Positions 50,441-62,944 of a stretch of 64,000 nt of DNA are shown here, piece after piece; positions within the stretch are counted from its first letter, which is position 1; each line of letters starts with the position of its first letter. The DNA lies in the NCBI GenBank assembly GCA_009760855.2, contig WPIO01000006.1, forward strand, positions 8,687,001-8,751,000, written 5' to 3'. Source of the stretch: Cristatella mucedo (Eukaryota > Bryozoa > Phylactolaemata > Cristatellidae). The position numbers were made by a program, and so were the translations under genes. The notes beneath the pieces were generated by a model that saw only the letters and a list, made by a program, of their open reading frames with translations, did no database searches and was not told the DNA's origin.

Positions 50441-51678
50441 GTGAGCGGAGCGAGGAGCCCGAAAAATCTCTCCCCTTTTTCGGTTTCAATCGGGCGAGCG
50501 GCGGTGAGCGGCGCGTCGCGGCGCTGCGGATGACGCACAGGCGCTTCACACTTCCGCACCTCTCTCCCACGGCCCGTTTGAGCGACAGCGGAGGGGTAAC
50601 GTTGGCACCGGCAGGGCGGGGGGATAGGAAGCCGAGGTACCGAGGCTTCAACCACTCGGTCGCTAACGGTTGCGCGTGAGCGGTCGTGGAGAGGCGGACG
50701 TCGCTTAGCGCGCGCCGGAGCGCCAGCCAGCGAGCTTGCTTGACGAGAGTGCGGTGGCGGCAGCAGCGGCTTCAAGGCAAGGACTAGATGACTATCGGAG
50801 CGCTATCCGCTGGGCGCCTGCGTGACTGCGGCAGCTCTCGGGTGACGAGAAGAAAGCGGCGACGGAAAGAGCGAGCGCTGTGGTGAAGATCTCGAGGAGA
50901 TCACTCTACACGCGAGACGACTCTACACGGAGCAGCCTCTCGCCGTCCCTCCAGCCCGCTCGCGCCCGACCGGAAGGACGCTCTCGGCGCTTCGTCGGAA
51001 ACATTTACGCACGCTCGCGCCGTTTGGCCACGACGGAGGCCATTGGGTGCATCCACGAGTGTCCAGGGGCCGCCGACCTAAATATCTGCAGGCCGCTGCA
51101 ACAAAGCCCCGGCGCCGCGCTGTGGCTTTTGCTTGACCAACGACTGTCTGCGCACGTGGCCTTGGCTGGGTAGCCCGGGTTTAATGCCACTCTTTTCTGA
51201 CATTCGCGTGCCATTTAGCTGCTGCTCTGGGAGCTGTTTAGCGCTCGGCCCTCTGCCCTCGCCGCCACCTCAAGTCCAACGCAAACGAGCCGTTCGCTGC
51301 CCCCTCCCCCCATCCCCCCATCCCCGTGCAGCATAGAAGTGGAGCAAAATGGCGGCCAAGGTCCCCGGGGATCGGTGGGCGGAGAACGAATGTCCTCGCG
51401 CCAGTTCGCGGCCGCTGCGGCATTGAGTATAGGAAGGCAACGACAAAGATTTGGGAAGCCTATAAGAAGCAAACGCGTCATTCACATTCTCGCGTGCCCA
51501 CACTCCGGTGATGCAGCGGCGCCTGAGCGTAAGACAAAACTTCGGCCGGCGAAGATGTGCGAAGCAGAAGGTTCGTCAGGGCACTGCAAGTTCAAAGATG
51601 TGGAGAAACGTGGTTTGTCAGCTTTCGATGGCCAGAAAAAATTCAGTGGCTGCAGCTTAAAATGCCTCTGCGGACAGT

Positions 51679-51706
51679 CGAGAGAGAGAGATAGAGAGAT
51701 AGAGAT

Positions 51707-51793
<87 letters not shown>
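51679..51793. repeat. (GA)n microsatellite
   Basis: About 50 GA units with a few GATA interruptions at the left. It lies in predicted intron 2. The open frames with alternating Arg-Glu or Ser-Leu over it are artefacts. Confidence 0.95.
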
Positions 51794-52137
51794 TGTGGGC
51801 GGCAATGCTCGTGGAATTAGCGCGGGATCCAGGACACCCTTTTTAGTAGCGGTTTGTGTCTGGTTGCCGCCGCTGGCGATCGGCGCCCGAGAAGCCAATA
51901 GGCCGTGAACGGAGTCGATCTGCCAGTACGTCTCAGATCGGTGGACTCGATCGTACCACAACAGCGAGGTCAGGCCAGCGCGACCTCTGATTTAGCTACC
52001 GGTCGCGAGAGAGCCGACTCGTCGCGATCCTCGGCTAGCCGAGCGGCGAGAATCCATCGCTCGGCGGTCGCGAGCTGTGCTGCCACCGAATTGTGTAGCC
52101 GAGAGCGGCGCTGACGGCAAGCCTCTCCGCTTTGCAG

Positions 52138-52303
52138 TTTAACTAATAAATTCATCATGGCTTGGATAATGAGGAACGTCGATAAAGTGTGCGTCAAGGT
52201 CACGTATCGCTGCGATCCCTCGGATTCGACGGCGCCTTGCTGCGACGAGGCTCAGTGCCGCTATCACGTGTTCGGTGGCATCTACCGCTGCACCTCGAGG
52301 TGA
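52138..52303 (+). CDS. Predicted secreted Cys-rich peptide, exon 3 (knottin-like domain)
   Basis: The acceptor 'cctctccgctttgcag' ends at 52137, with a branch-like gctgac upstream. Entered in phase 2, the frame stays open to the TGA at 52301-52303, making the whole coding sequence 294 bases (97 residues). In precursor numbering six cysteines fall at 61, 68, 77, 78, 83 and 94: C-X6-C-X8-CC-X4-C-X10-C. This C..C..CC..C..C order is the framework of inhibitor-cystine-knot peptides, a fold used by neuropeptides and hormones, antimicrobial and protease-inhibitor peptides and venom peptides. Which of these applies cannot be told from sequence; nothing here shows toxicity. Without splicing, the ATG at 52157 would give 48 residues with no signal peptide. 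I do not recognise a named family. Confidence 0.55.
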
Positions 52304-52738
52304 ATCCCTTCTGCCGCGGCGCCGGCTCGGGTCGTTGGGGCGAACAATCGGCGGCCGGTGGCCGGTCGCGGACGTGCTTCGCACAGCTCATCCGTTCCGG
52401 CAACCATCCGGGATTCGGATATTCAGTTGCTGCAACCGGGCCGCCGCTTCCGCCGCGTTCTCGGACATGTAGCGCTCGTCGGCAGCTTCGGCGTAGCAGC
52501 CTTGGCTGTACCTTCTGCTTCGTAGAAAAAATAGATGGCGGCGGTTCGCCGGCGCGACTGGTTGAACGCGAGCTCAGTGTGCCTGTAACGTATCGCTCGA
52601 CCGCACCGATCATTTGACGACAACGAGCCTGTCTGCTGTTCAAGTATCCGTCCGCCGCCGCCGCCGCCACCGCCACCTCTGAGGCGCATTATTTTCTAAT
52701 ACATTTTTGCGCACCACGCGAGTGAATGCGAGCGCTGC

Positions 52739-52744
52739 AATAAA
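52739..52744 (+). promoter_or_regulatory. Candidate poly(A) signal for the peptide gene
   Basis: AATAAA lies 436 bases after the predicted stop codon and just before the AT microsatellite at 52774. It is the first canonical hexamer after the stop that I can see. The GU-rich element expected downstream could be the GT tract, but that is 180 bases away, so the assignment is tentative. Confidence 0.35.
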
Positions 52745-52769
52745 GGCGGTGCTCTTGCGCGTCTCTCGC

Positions 52770-53105
<336 letters not shown>

Positions 53106-53974
53106 TGTTTATCTCTAGAGGGGGCCGATCGTTGCACGACCCATCAACAAAATGTGTGGTGAGGCGTCATTCGGGAGAAAAGCGTATCCGATTTGCACCG
53201 ATCCCCTTCCTGCAGATCTCTAGCCGCCCCGTCCGACTGAAGCAGCAGCCGCCGAAACCGCTGCGACTAGCCGGGTTCGCGAAGGCTCGCGCTATTGATT
53301 AGTTGTGGATTTAAATCCCAATTGTCCTTTGATCGGCCCATGATGCATGAAAAAAGAGCAGCTAATTTATAAGCCTCATTTCAGAAGCGTCAGAAGAGTC
53401 TTGTCAGCTTTTGCCCTGCATTCAGCTTGCAATATTCTGCCAGCCGAGCTACCCGAGCACAAGATACCGACGGTGGTGAAGTGTGAACAACACGGCTTTA
53501 ATCGTGGTCCGGATTATGGTTATGCCGTCTTTCGTGCAAAGCAGTACTGGCACTTTGAGTCCTTCGACGCTTCAGCCCCCATTGAATTTTATAGAAATTG
53601 ACGTATAGGATTATTATGTAATCCGGTAAACTACCGCTCTATAATCTGTAGTCGCTTAGCAAAGGAAAACGTCAGCGATTTGCACTCCAAAAATGTCTAG
53701 CAGAGTGGGGTAGCAGATTTCGCACATAACAACGGCACGCCTTCAACGCAGCGGGAGGCATAACGTTGATCGCGAAAAGCCTTGGGCGTCCTCGAGTCGA
53801 GCCGCGGGTGCGTCCATTACTGTAGAGCCAAAGGTCAGCTGACTTAATGACCTTATTTATGTGGCGGCCGGGGGCCATTAACGTCTGGACCCAGCCGCCG
53901 CCTCCGCCGCCGCCGCCTCCGCCGCGCCATCTATCGCCGTGCTTTACCTCGCCCGAAGCGGGCAATAAAGAATT
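53106..53974. other. No gene established
   Basis: The frame at 53347-53601 (84 codons) shows no domain and no good splice context. The CCG/CCT tract lies near the right end. Confidence 0.35.
53891..53930. repeat. CCG/CCT triplet tract
   Basis: Mixed CCG and CCT triplets. They give proline- or glycine-rich open frames on the two strands. Confidence 0.85.
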
Positions 53975-54052
53975 GCGCGCCGCTGGACTCAAACCAGCGA
54001 CTTGCACAGTGCAGATGCGAGCACTCTTCCGCTGAACTTTGGAGAGCCCGGC
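53975..54052 (-). tRNA. tRNA pseudogene or tRNA-like SINE head
   Basis: On the minus strand an A box 'gttcagcggaagagtgc' (complement of about 54022-54038) is followed by a B box 'ggtttgagtcc' (complement of 53985-53995). The T arm is perfect: five pairs GCTGG/CCAGC around a seven-base loop TTTGAGT (53982-53998). The acceptor stem candidate has five of seven pairs (GCTCTCC with GGCGCGC), and I could not form a proper anticodon stem, so a working tRNA is unlikely. Confidence 0.45.
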
Positions 54053-56382
54053 GGCGTCTGAGGTTATCTCAACGTTGCTCGTGCTGCTGCGCGAGTTACG
54101 CCTAGCAGCCGCAACGGCCCGCTGCATCCGCCGACCCGATTGTCCGCTCTGAGGTTAGATCCAACGAAGCACAGCGAGCCGAAAAAACGTCAGGGAGCGT
54201 AGGAGCGCGCTCTTCGGCCGGCGGTACACGCAACCGGCACACGGAACGCCATTGGTCTGCGCCGTCGCGCCGTTCACCCGACGGCCATTGTCTGCAGCGC
54301 AGCATCGCAGAGGCTCGGTGAAGAGCGTTCGGACGCCGCGCCCTGAAAGGTCCGCGTGCAGCTGCGCCCGCTCGCCGCCCCGTCGGCGACGCGTACTTCG
54401 CCTTGCGGGTACCGGAAGGTTCGACTCGGCGCTGAGTGCGTGTGCATCGAGACGCCACTCGAGCGCGGCCATTTGCAACGCTGCACTTGGCTGGGGGAGG
54501 AGGGGATGCAGGAGGAGCTGGGACCGATGGATTCGCGCCGCACGGAGCCGAGTGCCGAACGGCGGCGCGAGACTCCGCATTGGTAGAGGCCGTCGTGAGT
54601 CGTCAAGCAAGAGGTCGAGACGCGTGCGCGCGCGCTTATCGTGGCGATCGGCGGCGGAGCCGACTCGTCAGCGTGGCGGTGAATCTTGCACGCCACGTGA
54701 GGAAGCGATCGCTCTCGCGAGAGCGGCGCCGCGAGAGCGCGGCAAGTCGTCGTCTGTCGTCTGCCGCGAAGCGGCTCGGTAGCTCGCCGCCTCAGGCGCC
54801 GGCAGCTGATCGCTAGCGGCGGCTGGCCGCTCTCCCGCGGCAGACTCGTCGCCTGGCAGGCGTCGTGCAGAAGGGGTTGCCTTCTCGTCAGCCGAAAGTG
54901 CGGCTGCGGTCGTTCTACGAGAAAATCGAGGCGTGCGCACAGCGAAGGTTCTAATGCAGCGGACGCCGACGGAGCGACGACCGCCTACGCAGCGGTGGAA
55001 AACTGCGGCGGAAGCTTAGCCGCACGGCGGACCGAAGGCACCTCGCGATGCTGCGAGCGAGCGCGTTGCAGTCGAGACCAGAGCGTTCCCAGTCGCCCGG
55101 CCAGCTTCCCGAAAGCAGGGTGGTGTACGTTTACGCACCGGCAGCCGGGCAGCGAGCGATCGGCATTTATGGTGGCGGCGCGGCGCCGTTACGAAACGAG
55201 TCGACGGCGACAGGTGCACGTCGCGGGAGGTCGCTCTCGGCTCGCCGATGGTAAGCGAGCTCTCGCTCGACAAGCCACGGTCGGCATGACTCACCGACCC
55301 GTTCGCTCGGCGGTCTGGAAGCGTCGTCGCATCCGCTACATACGGTCGCCCAGGAAACTCGGTGGAACTCGGGGGAGGGGCAGGGATAAGCGCCCGTGAG
55401 TCACGAATTGCTGAATGGCGCGAACGGTCAGGATTGCCTTTCGCCTGCAGGAGGCACACCGCTGCCGTCGGCGAGTGCCGACGGCTAGCCGCTCAGGTGC
55501 TTACGAATGCGGGTGCGCTCCCGCGGGTGAGCCACGTAGGGCGCGATGACGTGACCTGGGTCCACCCGAGCCGCGGCGATCGTGGACCGCACAAAGCCGA
55601 TACCCGCGAGCCCCCTGGAGATGGAGAGCGCCACGTCATAAATCTTTCACCAGGAACGCTCAACAAAAAGTGAGTGCAAATGAGTCGACGCTGGGCGACT
55701 ACGAGCCGCGTGCACCGCCGCTGCAGCTTCCGATGCAGCTAACTAATGCAGAGTGCAGAGGCAGTGCGCCCCCTCCTGCCCAGCCGTGGCTGCCTGCCCA
55801 CCCCGACTGCCGCCGCCACCGGCGGAAACTGCCTGCCACCGAATTGCAGCAAAACGATCCCCGGAAGCCGCCGCAGCCCGCCGCCTACCCTGAAGCCGGT
55901 GCACCAGCAGCATCCAGCGTATCACCCCGAGTAGCACTTAGTGGCCAGCGATGCCCTCGTCTGCTGGCTAGAAAGCAAGCAAAGGTTACTGCGTTCTTTT
56001 CTGCGGAGTAGTTGCGGTGGCGATAGTCAGTATTCAAATCTGCTAACCTGACTGTGAATCATTTCTATGGATAGACCCAGAGCCTTCATTACAGTGCTCG
56101 GGCCGTCATTAGCTGTATGCACTGCTGATTAGCAGCATGTACAACATCGTTGACGCCGGGGTTCACGCAATTGATCTGCAACTCATAATAAGGCAATATA
56201 TCTCCATCTGTAACTCCGCAAAGCCGCGTCGTCTATGTGGGTCTTAAACACAAGAGTTGTCTATAGCCTAGTCAGAGCCTAAGCGACCTTCAGTGCTCAT
56301 TCCGTAAACAACAGATTTAATCTCACCCAGCAAAAAGAAAGCGAGAAGCATAGCTGAGTCAAGAGAGCAGTTGAGGTCATAA

Positions 56383-56643
56383 CATACCTATTTAGGACAG
56401 CATTTAGTGGGTCTTTGTGATTCGTCCTCGATGTGCTTATGCGTGCTGACACTGTTCATGCTGCCACTAACCACATTTGCATGCTGACCCAGTGCATGTA
56501 ACCCCTAACCATGTTATTCATTTTGTTTGTTTTTCAAGCATGATTTTACTTACTATTCTATTGCGTATCACTTTGCAGCAAATGTAAAGCGCCTAGAAAG
56601 AGATTGAGTTTTCTGAGGGCGCTTTATCAAGTGCAATATTATG

Positions 56644-56645
<2 letters not shown>
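56383..56645 (+). mobile_element. Family A 3' end, plus strand, tail-to-tail partner
   Basis: Begins at the last family A codons ('acctatttaggacagcattt') and runs through the full 3' untranslated end to 'gggcgctttatcaagtgc' at 56619-56636. Its terminal repeat merges with the TAA array that also ends the minus-strand copy on the right. Confidence 0.9.
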
Positions 56646-56685
<40 letters not shown>

Positions 56686-58152
56686 CACTTGATAAAGCGC
56701 CGCCAGGGAACTGAATCTCTTTCTAGGCGCTTTACAATTGCTGCAAAGAGAAACGCGATTGAATCGTGAGTAATATTATGCTTGATAAATATCCTGAATA
56801 ATATGGCTAGGGTGACATGCACAGGGTCAGCATGCAAATGTGGGCATTGGTAGCATGCACAGTGCCAGCACGAATAAGCACATGAAGGACGAGTCACAGT
56901 GACCCACTAAATGCTGTCCTAAATAGGTGTTTTTAAGTTCCTTTTAAATGTGGTCAAGTCAGGGGATGTTCTGACGCAGGTCGGGAGTGAGTTCCAGGCT
57001 TTGGGAGCGTACGAACTAAATGCACGGTCTCCGAAGGATTTGAGGTTTGTACGAGGTATTGGTAAACTATTGGATTCCGAAAAGCGGGTGGTACGATGCT
57101 TGGCCTGGTGGGTGAGTAGATCTGAGAGATAGGCTGGAGCCAAAGAATGAAGTGACCTAAAAATGAGCGACAAAATCTCGAAGTCGATCCGTTGCTTGAC
57201 TGGTAGCCAGTGCAGGTCGGCGAGAAGTGGTGAGATGTGACAACTGCGACGCTCGCAACAGCCGAGCCCAGCTGCAGAGTTTTGCACCGGCTGTAATCGC
57301 CTGATTGCACATGCTGGTAGGCCAGCAAGCAGTGAGTTACAGAAGTCAAGACGGGATGTCACAAATTCATGGACCAACCTAGACGTGATATCCTCATCTA
57401 AACAAGCCCGAATTTTAGCAATGTTATGCAGCTGAAAGTAGGCAGACTTGACTGTGGAGCCGATGTGGTCGTCTAACGAGAGGTCACTTTAGAATATGAC
57501 ACCTAGATTTCGAGATGATTCAGCAGCAGATATGCAGGCAGAGCCAATTTTGAGCGTTAGCCTATCCAGTTTCTAATTCATACTGGGTTTGCCCACAACT
57601 AGTAAGTTAGTTTTATCATTATTTAGTTTTAGAAAATTTGCTGCCATCCATGTGCGGATGTCATCATTACATGCAGCAAGTGAGTTGAGAGAATTTGAGG
57701 TGCTCGAAGTCTGGGAGGAATCAAAGCAAAGAAACAACTGAGTGTCATCCGCATAGACGTGAAAGTCTAGATTATGCTTGGCAATCACATCAGCAAGAGG
57801 GAGAGGATTAACCGTGAAAAGAACCGGACCTAGCACGGAGCCCTGAGGTACCCCATATTTCAGAGGTACCTCGGATGATCTTTGTCTATTCACGTCAATT
57901 CTCTGGAGTCTACCACTGAGGTATGACCTGAACCATTGCAGAGCAGTGCTAGTGATGCCCAGGCGAGATGAAAGGCGCTCGAGAAAAACTTGGTGATCGA
58001 TAGTACCAAAAGCTGCAGACATATCGAGCAAAACAAGCAGAGACACTCTACATATGTCTGCATTCCTAAGTAGGTCATTGCACACCCTAAGCAATGCTGA
58101 TTCTGTGGAGTGATTAGCTCTAAAGCCAGACTGGAACTTACTAGCAAGGTTT
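56646..58152 (-). mobile_element. LINE family A, minus-strand copy with RT
   Basis: The 3' TAA array (56649-56684) and tail are followed on the minus strand by the C-terminal domain (56919-57377: [33 protein letters not shown]) and RT (57573-58150: [51 protein letters not shown]). RT and C-terminal parts are in one frame, interrupted by stops near 57573 and 57490. The codon at the 10830 stop of the other copy is an intact Gln here. The 5' end is truncated at about 58152 in the block LASKFQSGF, where family B resumes. Confidence 0.9.
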
Positions 58153-58430
58153 GAAGTGTAGGTAGTGAGTAGCATGGAAGCAGCTTAGGGTGACTGGAAA
58201 GGATGTGCCATAGTCGGCAGCAGGAGAGTAGATGTCGTTGCCTAAGAATGGTGGAAGTGAATTCCACAGCCCTGGACCTGCAGAGCAGAAGCTTCTGTCG
58301 CCAACGGCTTTTAAGCGGAGGAACGGAGTAGCTAATCTAAAGTGTCCATTGAGGCCCGAGGGCACGAGGAGGCTGAAATCGGTGGAGCAGCTACTTAGTG
58401 ATTGCCCCCAACTGGTGCGTTCCCTCCGCA

Positions 58431-61400
58431 TCCACAGTTGCTATCAAATGGTTTGGCTAAAGCTACGAGACAAGCAAACGAAAATCACTCAAGTAATCGC
58501 TAATAACCGATCGATTTCGCATCTCCGATCATCACCTGTGAGCATCACGGGTCCGCTCGCAGTTCCGCAGCCTAGCATAGGCTCGCTCAGCTCGTGGCAT
58601 AGCACAGCATAGGGTATTATAGCTCGTGCCGTAGCCTAACTCGTAGCGCCTGGTCTCGCTCGACCCTCGTGTCGCTCCCAAAACGTTACAATCAGCCGTC
58701 GCTCTACCGATGCTAAAAGACACAAGCCGGCTGTCAGGATTCCAAGGTTCTGACTCGCTCGCTCATTCCTTTCTGAGTTTCGTTGTAATCGTTGACTGGA
58801 TGGGAGCTAAATTATTCAAGTTCGCGGCGTATAACTGTACAGCCGGATAATTTTCGGTCCGGATTTAGGCGGTATCCTTTTACTGAAATTCTCACTCGTA
58901 GCATGACTCATAGCTCCCTAGCTAGTCGCTGTTACGAACACGTAGATCGCTTATCTGCTAATGGTATTCGCGAAATCAGAGGCAAAATAGTTACTCAAGA
59001 CATTAGGAGCACCTGTTTGACACGCTGATGAGGCTGTGGCACTTTTGTAAGTTAAACCTAAGCCGACCATATTTGATACAGTGTTGTAAGGCGGCCAGGT
59101 TGAGTATGGGTAATCTTTTTCGGTAACGAAGTCTTCGCAGGCAATTCGTGCTCACGTATGCAGTGCCTCGCCTTGAGCCTCAACGCCACTGCGAGTCATA
59201 CCGTTTCTAATCCTACCAGGCTGTACAATTGTAACTAAATCACACATTGGCTCGAGCTCTTGTCAGACCGAACTTCTGCTTAGTGCCTACGATGTCGGCC
59301 AAACTCATAATATTAACAAACGTCTCCTCACTGGAAACCCTAGAAGCATAGCTGGGAAAGCTACGTTGTATTATAAAATGGCGACGAGCGAGAACTGTTG
59401 ACAGACGTTTACCATTTTGTGCTGCACCTACTATTTACTGTCAATCACCGACAGTCCAAAGTATGTATCAGAAGGCCCTTCTCCACAGGCAGTCATTATT
59501 TGACCGATCTCCAGAGAGCAGCACGTGACTCACCAAAATGGCTGGATAGGATGTTTTTCTCGCACCCGAGTCCACGATACAAAAATCCACTGCTACTGTA
59601 ATTTGCTGGTGGCAGGGCGGCTCAGAAAACTGCCTCTGATCTCACTGAGGTTGAATAATCAAACCATGAAGCTATCTCTTAAATGCCACGAAATTAGTCA
59701 CAGAGTTAACTCTACTGAGGCAGCTGCTCGCGTTGTCTCTCAGGCGATCTGTCGATTAAGACTAAAATCGCTAATCTACCCGTGTGTGATTTAGGCAGCA
59801 CGATTTCTTCTGGCTGAATTATTACGACGGTCGGCGGCTCCAGATCCTGGCAGGAGAAAAAGTACCTGACACTTTCTTATGCTTAAAGACGTTAAAATAA
59901 GATGCTTTTGCTCTGATGGTACTCTCTAATTGTGAATACTTAGTTGGAACTCAATTCCGTAATTCTTGTGAGATCGCAGCTTTTTCAACTTTCCGTGGTA
60001 GCTGCAGCTAAGTACTCGTTATTGTGCGGCCGTGCAGAGTGTAGGTGTACCACTACCACTGTCCATGCGGAACTTTCTAGGTTGGCTCAAGGAACGACTT
60101 GCCGATCAGCCCACGGGAGAAGTGTATTTGCTAACGCCTTGGTGAGGCTGCAGTGAGTCCAAGACCGGATGTCGGCCGCAATATGGGATAACTTGGCGCG
60201 AACAAGGTCTTGCTGCCCATTATAAATTATAAAAATAATGGCATTGAATTTGTGTTTAGCATCATAGGAAAGCTAGATTGCTTTTAGGCAACTTAACTTT
60301 CCTGGAAAGAAAGACGAAATTGATTCAATTTTCTATCCGAGAGTTTGAGGTCGGCTTGAAGAACATCAATAATACTTGAATTGGGGTAGCGAGTAGTACT
60401 GAACGCCACATTAGGAGAAGATATTTCAGATCAGTTTGCCGATGCTTTAGAATTAATTTTTATAAAATGGAGGAAAAAACTTTTAGTTAGATACGCTGCT
60501 TGATGGAGTGCCCCTGCGTGTGGATGAGAGGGAGTTTTGTGTCGCTATTGCTACCGTCTACGACACAGTCGTCCACAGTTTCTACACTTCGGCATGCAGT
60601 TGAGTCATTCAAAGAGCATTCACCCTCTTATATTTAACCTCAGTTTAACTTTACCTCCAATGGAATCAGCTAACTAAATACGAGAACGAATCCATCGACG
60701 TTTGGATATGCAAAATCACTCAATTTGCATGCGCCCTCAATTCGCGGCTAAGCCAAAATATACTACTAGAATTGACTACTGTGCAGCCTGGGCACCACTG
60801 TGTATTCGAAAGAAAGTAGCCACTGCCAGCCGGCTACGTTTTCCAGAGCCACATGATTAAACGGTAGCCAGGCTCTTCTCGAAGCTGAGTCTCAGGAAAC
60901 GCACAAGATGCAAAATGCAGGTTGAAAATGTCTATCGTGTCGAACTATCTGCACTCACTGCACTGCTACCTCAGTAGATGATTAAAAAAACAGCGGGCGT
61001 GGGCGTATCGGGAAAGGAGAATTGAGATTGCTGCGCTTGAAGAATCTATGGTCTGAACGGCGGCAATTGATTTTTTTATTCGAACTGTAACAGGTTCTAG
61101 TGAGTTTTCCTGATTATAACAGGAGTCACCCCCTAGTTGTTAGCCCAGCTTAAGGTGCTGGAATTTCTAAACCCACGACGTGGTTTCGAGTAGTGCAGCA
61201 GTCGAAAAATCTGCGACTGCAAGCGGGAGCGGTGGCCACTTGTGCTATGTCTGTCACTGGGCGCGTGAGGCTGTTTAATAAGGCGACCTTGCCTTTGTAT
61301 CCTAAAATGAAAGTAATTGGGCGACTAGATGTGAAGACTAGAATGACACTGACGCCTCGAAGCACGGCTAAAGAGTCTTACATTCTGCCTCGATACAGGT

Positions 61401-62944
61401 TTCATATAAGTCCTATATCAATAAAGAGCAACCATACTTTGATTTAGAAATTCAATACTGCATAACGCAGATCAGTCTGTTCAATAGCCACAGAGTGATA
61501 TGAGTTAAAATGCCAGCTACGGCGTGCAATTCACTCAGAAGCCTAAGAAACGGGTGACTTTTTTAACTCCCAAAGCACGACTGACTTGATTATACGTTGA
61601 ATTGTGCGTATGATACTCAACTAAAGATTATGAAACATTTTTCAGCGTCATCATCCTGAAGCCAATATAAATATAAACCGCAGTTGCAAACTAACCGCTT
61701 TAGAATGTATATTTTCAGCATGCTGCTAAGAATGAATAACCCAGGTTGTGGGTGCCGCTATATTAAAGAGGAGGTTGAATCAAATAATCCTTATTCGAGT
61801 ATGCTTTCTGAGAGAATGCATAGGGATAGCCAATAGGTGAGGAGTTTCTAAGCTTGACGGTGCTATTTCTAGCTCGAAGTACATTTGTCAAATGCGGTTA
61901 CGAGAGTGATTGGATTATAGCTGGTAACGATGGCACCTTTTACTTACGTGAGTCATGGTTGTCAGAATGCTCTTAGTAACTCCAAAAACTTTGTTGGCTG
62001 TAGGCCAATGGATAACGCAGTAGAGTCATCGCTCAAATCAGCATGGTAGCTGATTGCTGTGAGCACTCATCGCAAATCCTGGATCATGCATCAGTTCCCC
62101 TATATTTAAACCATGCGTCAGACCGTATGTCTAAAATATACAAATGCAGACATTCAAAGAAATGCATTTTAATCTCAAATTTCTTTCAAATAGCATGAGT
62201 TTTCACCGTGATACATACACTTTTCAATTAAATTAAAGGTTAGTAGACTTTTTAGTAACTCAGCCGGACTTTGATTGACTATTAAGAAGCGCAATGCACT
62301 GATGTACAGCGATGGCAGTAGATACCTTTCTTAAACATTAAGTAGATTTAAACGCAATGAAAATTTATCTTGTATCTCATTTCCCAGAGTTCTAACAAAA
62401 ACACGCTAACTAGCGTTTGAAGCCACATAATGTCGGGTTTTAATCAGACTTTGCATTGACTCTGATGACGTCTTCCGATATGGCTAACTATCCATCCTAG
62501 TTCTCGAAAAATAGCAATGATTGACTGTAGAGTGGCTAACTTGAGCTCATGCACTGACAGCTTGATCTGCACATGCGGTAACTGATCAGTTTTCAATTTC
62601 TTTTTTCAAGCAACCCCTCCAATAATATAGGTAGTTCATTACTAAGAAGCCTAACTGCTAAGATGATTAGTTGTGAGGATTTTTTGACTAGATAATATGT
62701 GCCGTTGACTTTGAATTCCATGGCATCTGCAGTATTTAAATGATTTGAGGCGGACTAATTAGAGTGTCAAGGCAAATTGTGCGTCCGCTGGCAACAAGCC
62801 CCAGGTGTTACCAGCAGTGACACCTCAGTGACAAGGAATTGCAGACATTTTGATGAACTGCTATGCCCTTGGACTACTAACCCATGTAAAAAGACTGCGC
62901 CTTTATTCTGCTGAACAAATAATTGAACTCACCAACTCATAGAT
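58431..62944. other. No gene seen
   Basis: Four and a half kilobases with no recognised repeat or domain. Open frames (58792-59028, 59398-59601, 59525-59794, 59944-60156, 61150-61365, 61193-61447) show no domain; several overlap one another. A weak tRNA-like pattern at about 61145-61235 was not strong enough to call. Confidence 0.4.

Larger units (their letters stand above)
56193..58430 (-). mobile_element. LINE family B copy, split by family A insertions
   Basis: The 3' end lies at about 56197 (complement of 'gagttacagatggagata'). The 3' region runs to about 56378 and resumes at about 58155 to 58430, where the minus strand encodes ATPFLRLKAVGDRSFCSAGP and GNDIYSPAADYGTSF. The missing middle is the family A pair at 56383-58152. 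The copy is 5'-truncated at about 58430. Confidence 0.8.

Noticed and set aside
49645-50775. 376-codon open frame on the minus strand of the CpG-rich domain
   Set aside because: Low-complexity Ala/Ser/Arg composition caused by the triplet tracts and GC richness; no domain; it overlaps well-supported splice sites on the other strand.
51339-51908. 189-codon plus-strand frame starting near a strong acceptor at 51331
   Set aside because: Half of it is the Arg-Glu artefact of the GA repeat and no donor follows in a sensible place. Kept only as a possible alternative exon start in the peptide gene.
55670-56011. Proline-rich frame, possible gene end
   Set aside because: Three frames are open in parallel and none shows a domain; moved to findings as a weak exon hint.
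61145-61235. tRNA-like pattern on the minus strand
   Set aside because: A-box and B-box matches are poor and no stem is conserved.
62008-62090. Segment resembling the start of an arginine tRNA ('ggccaatggataacgc')
   Set aside because: No B box or T arm follows at the right distance.
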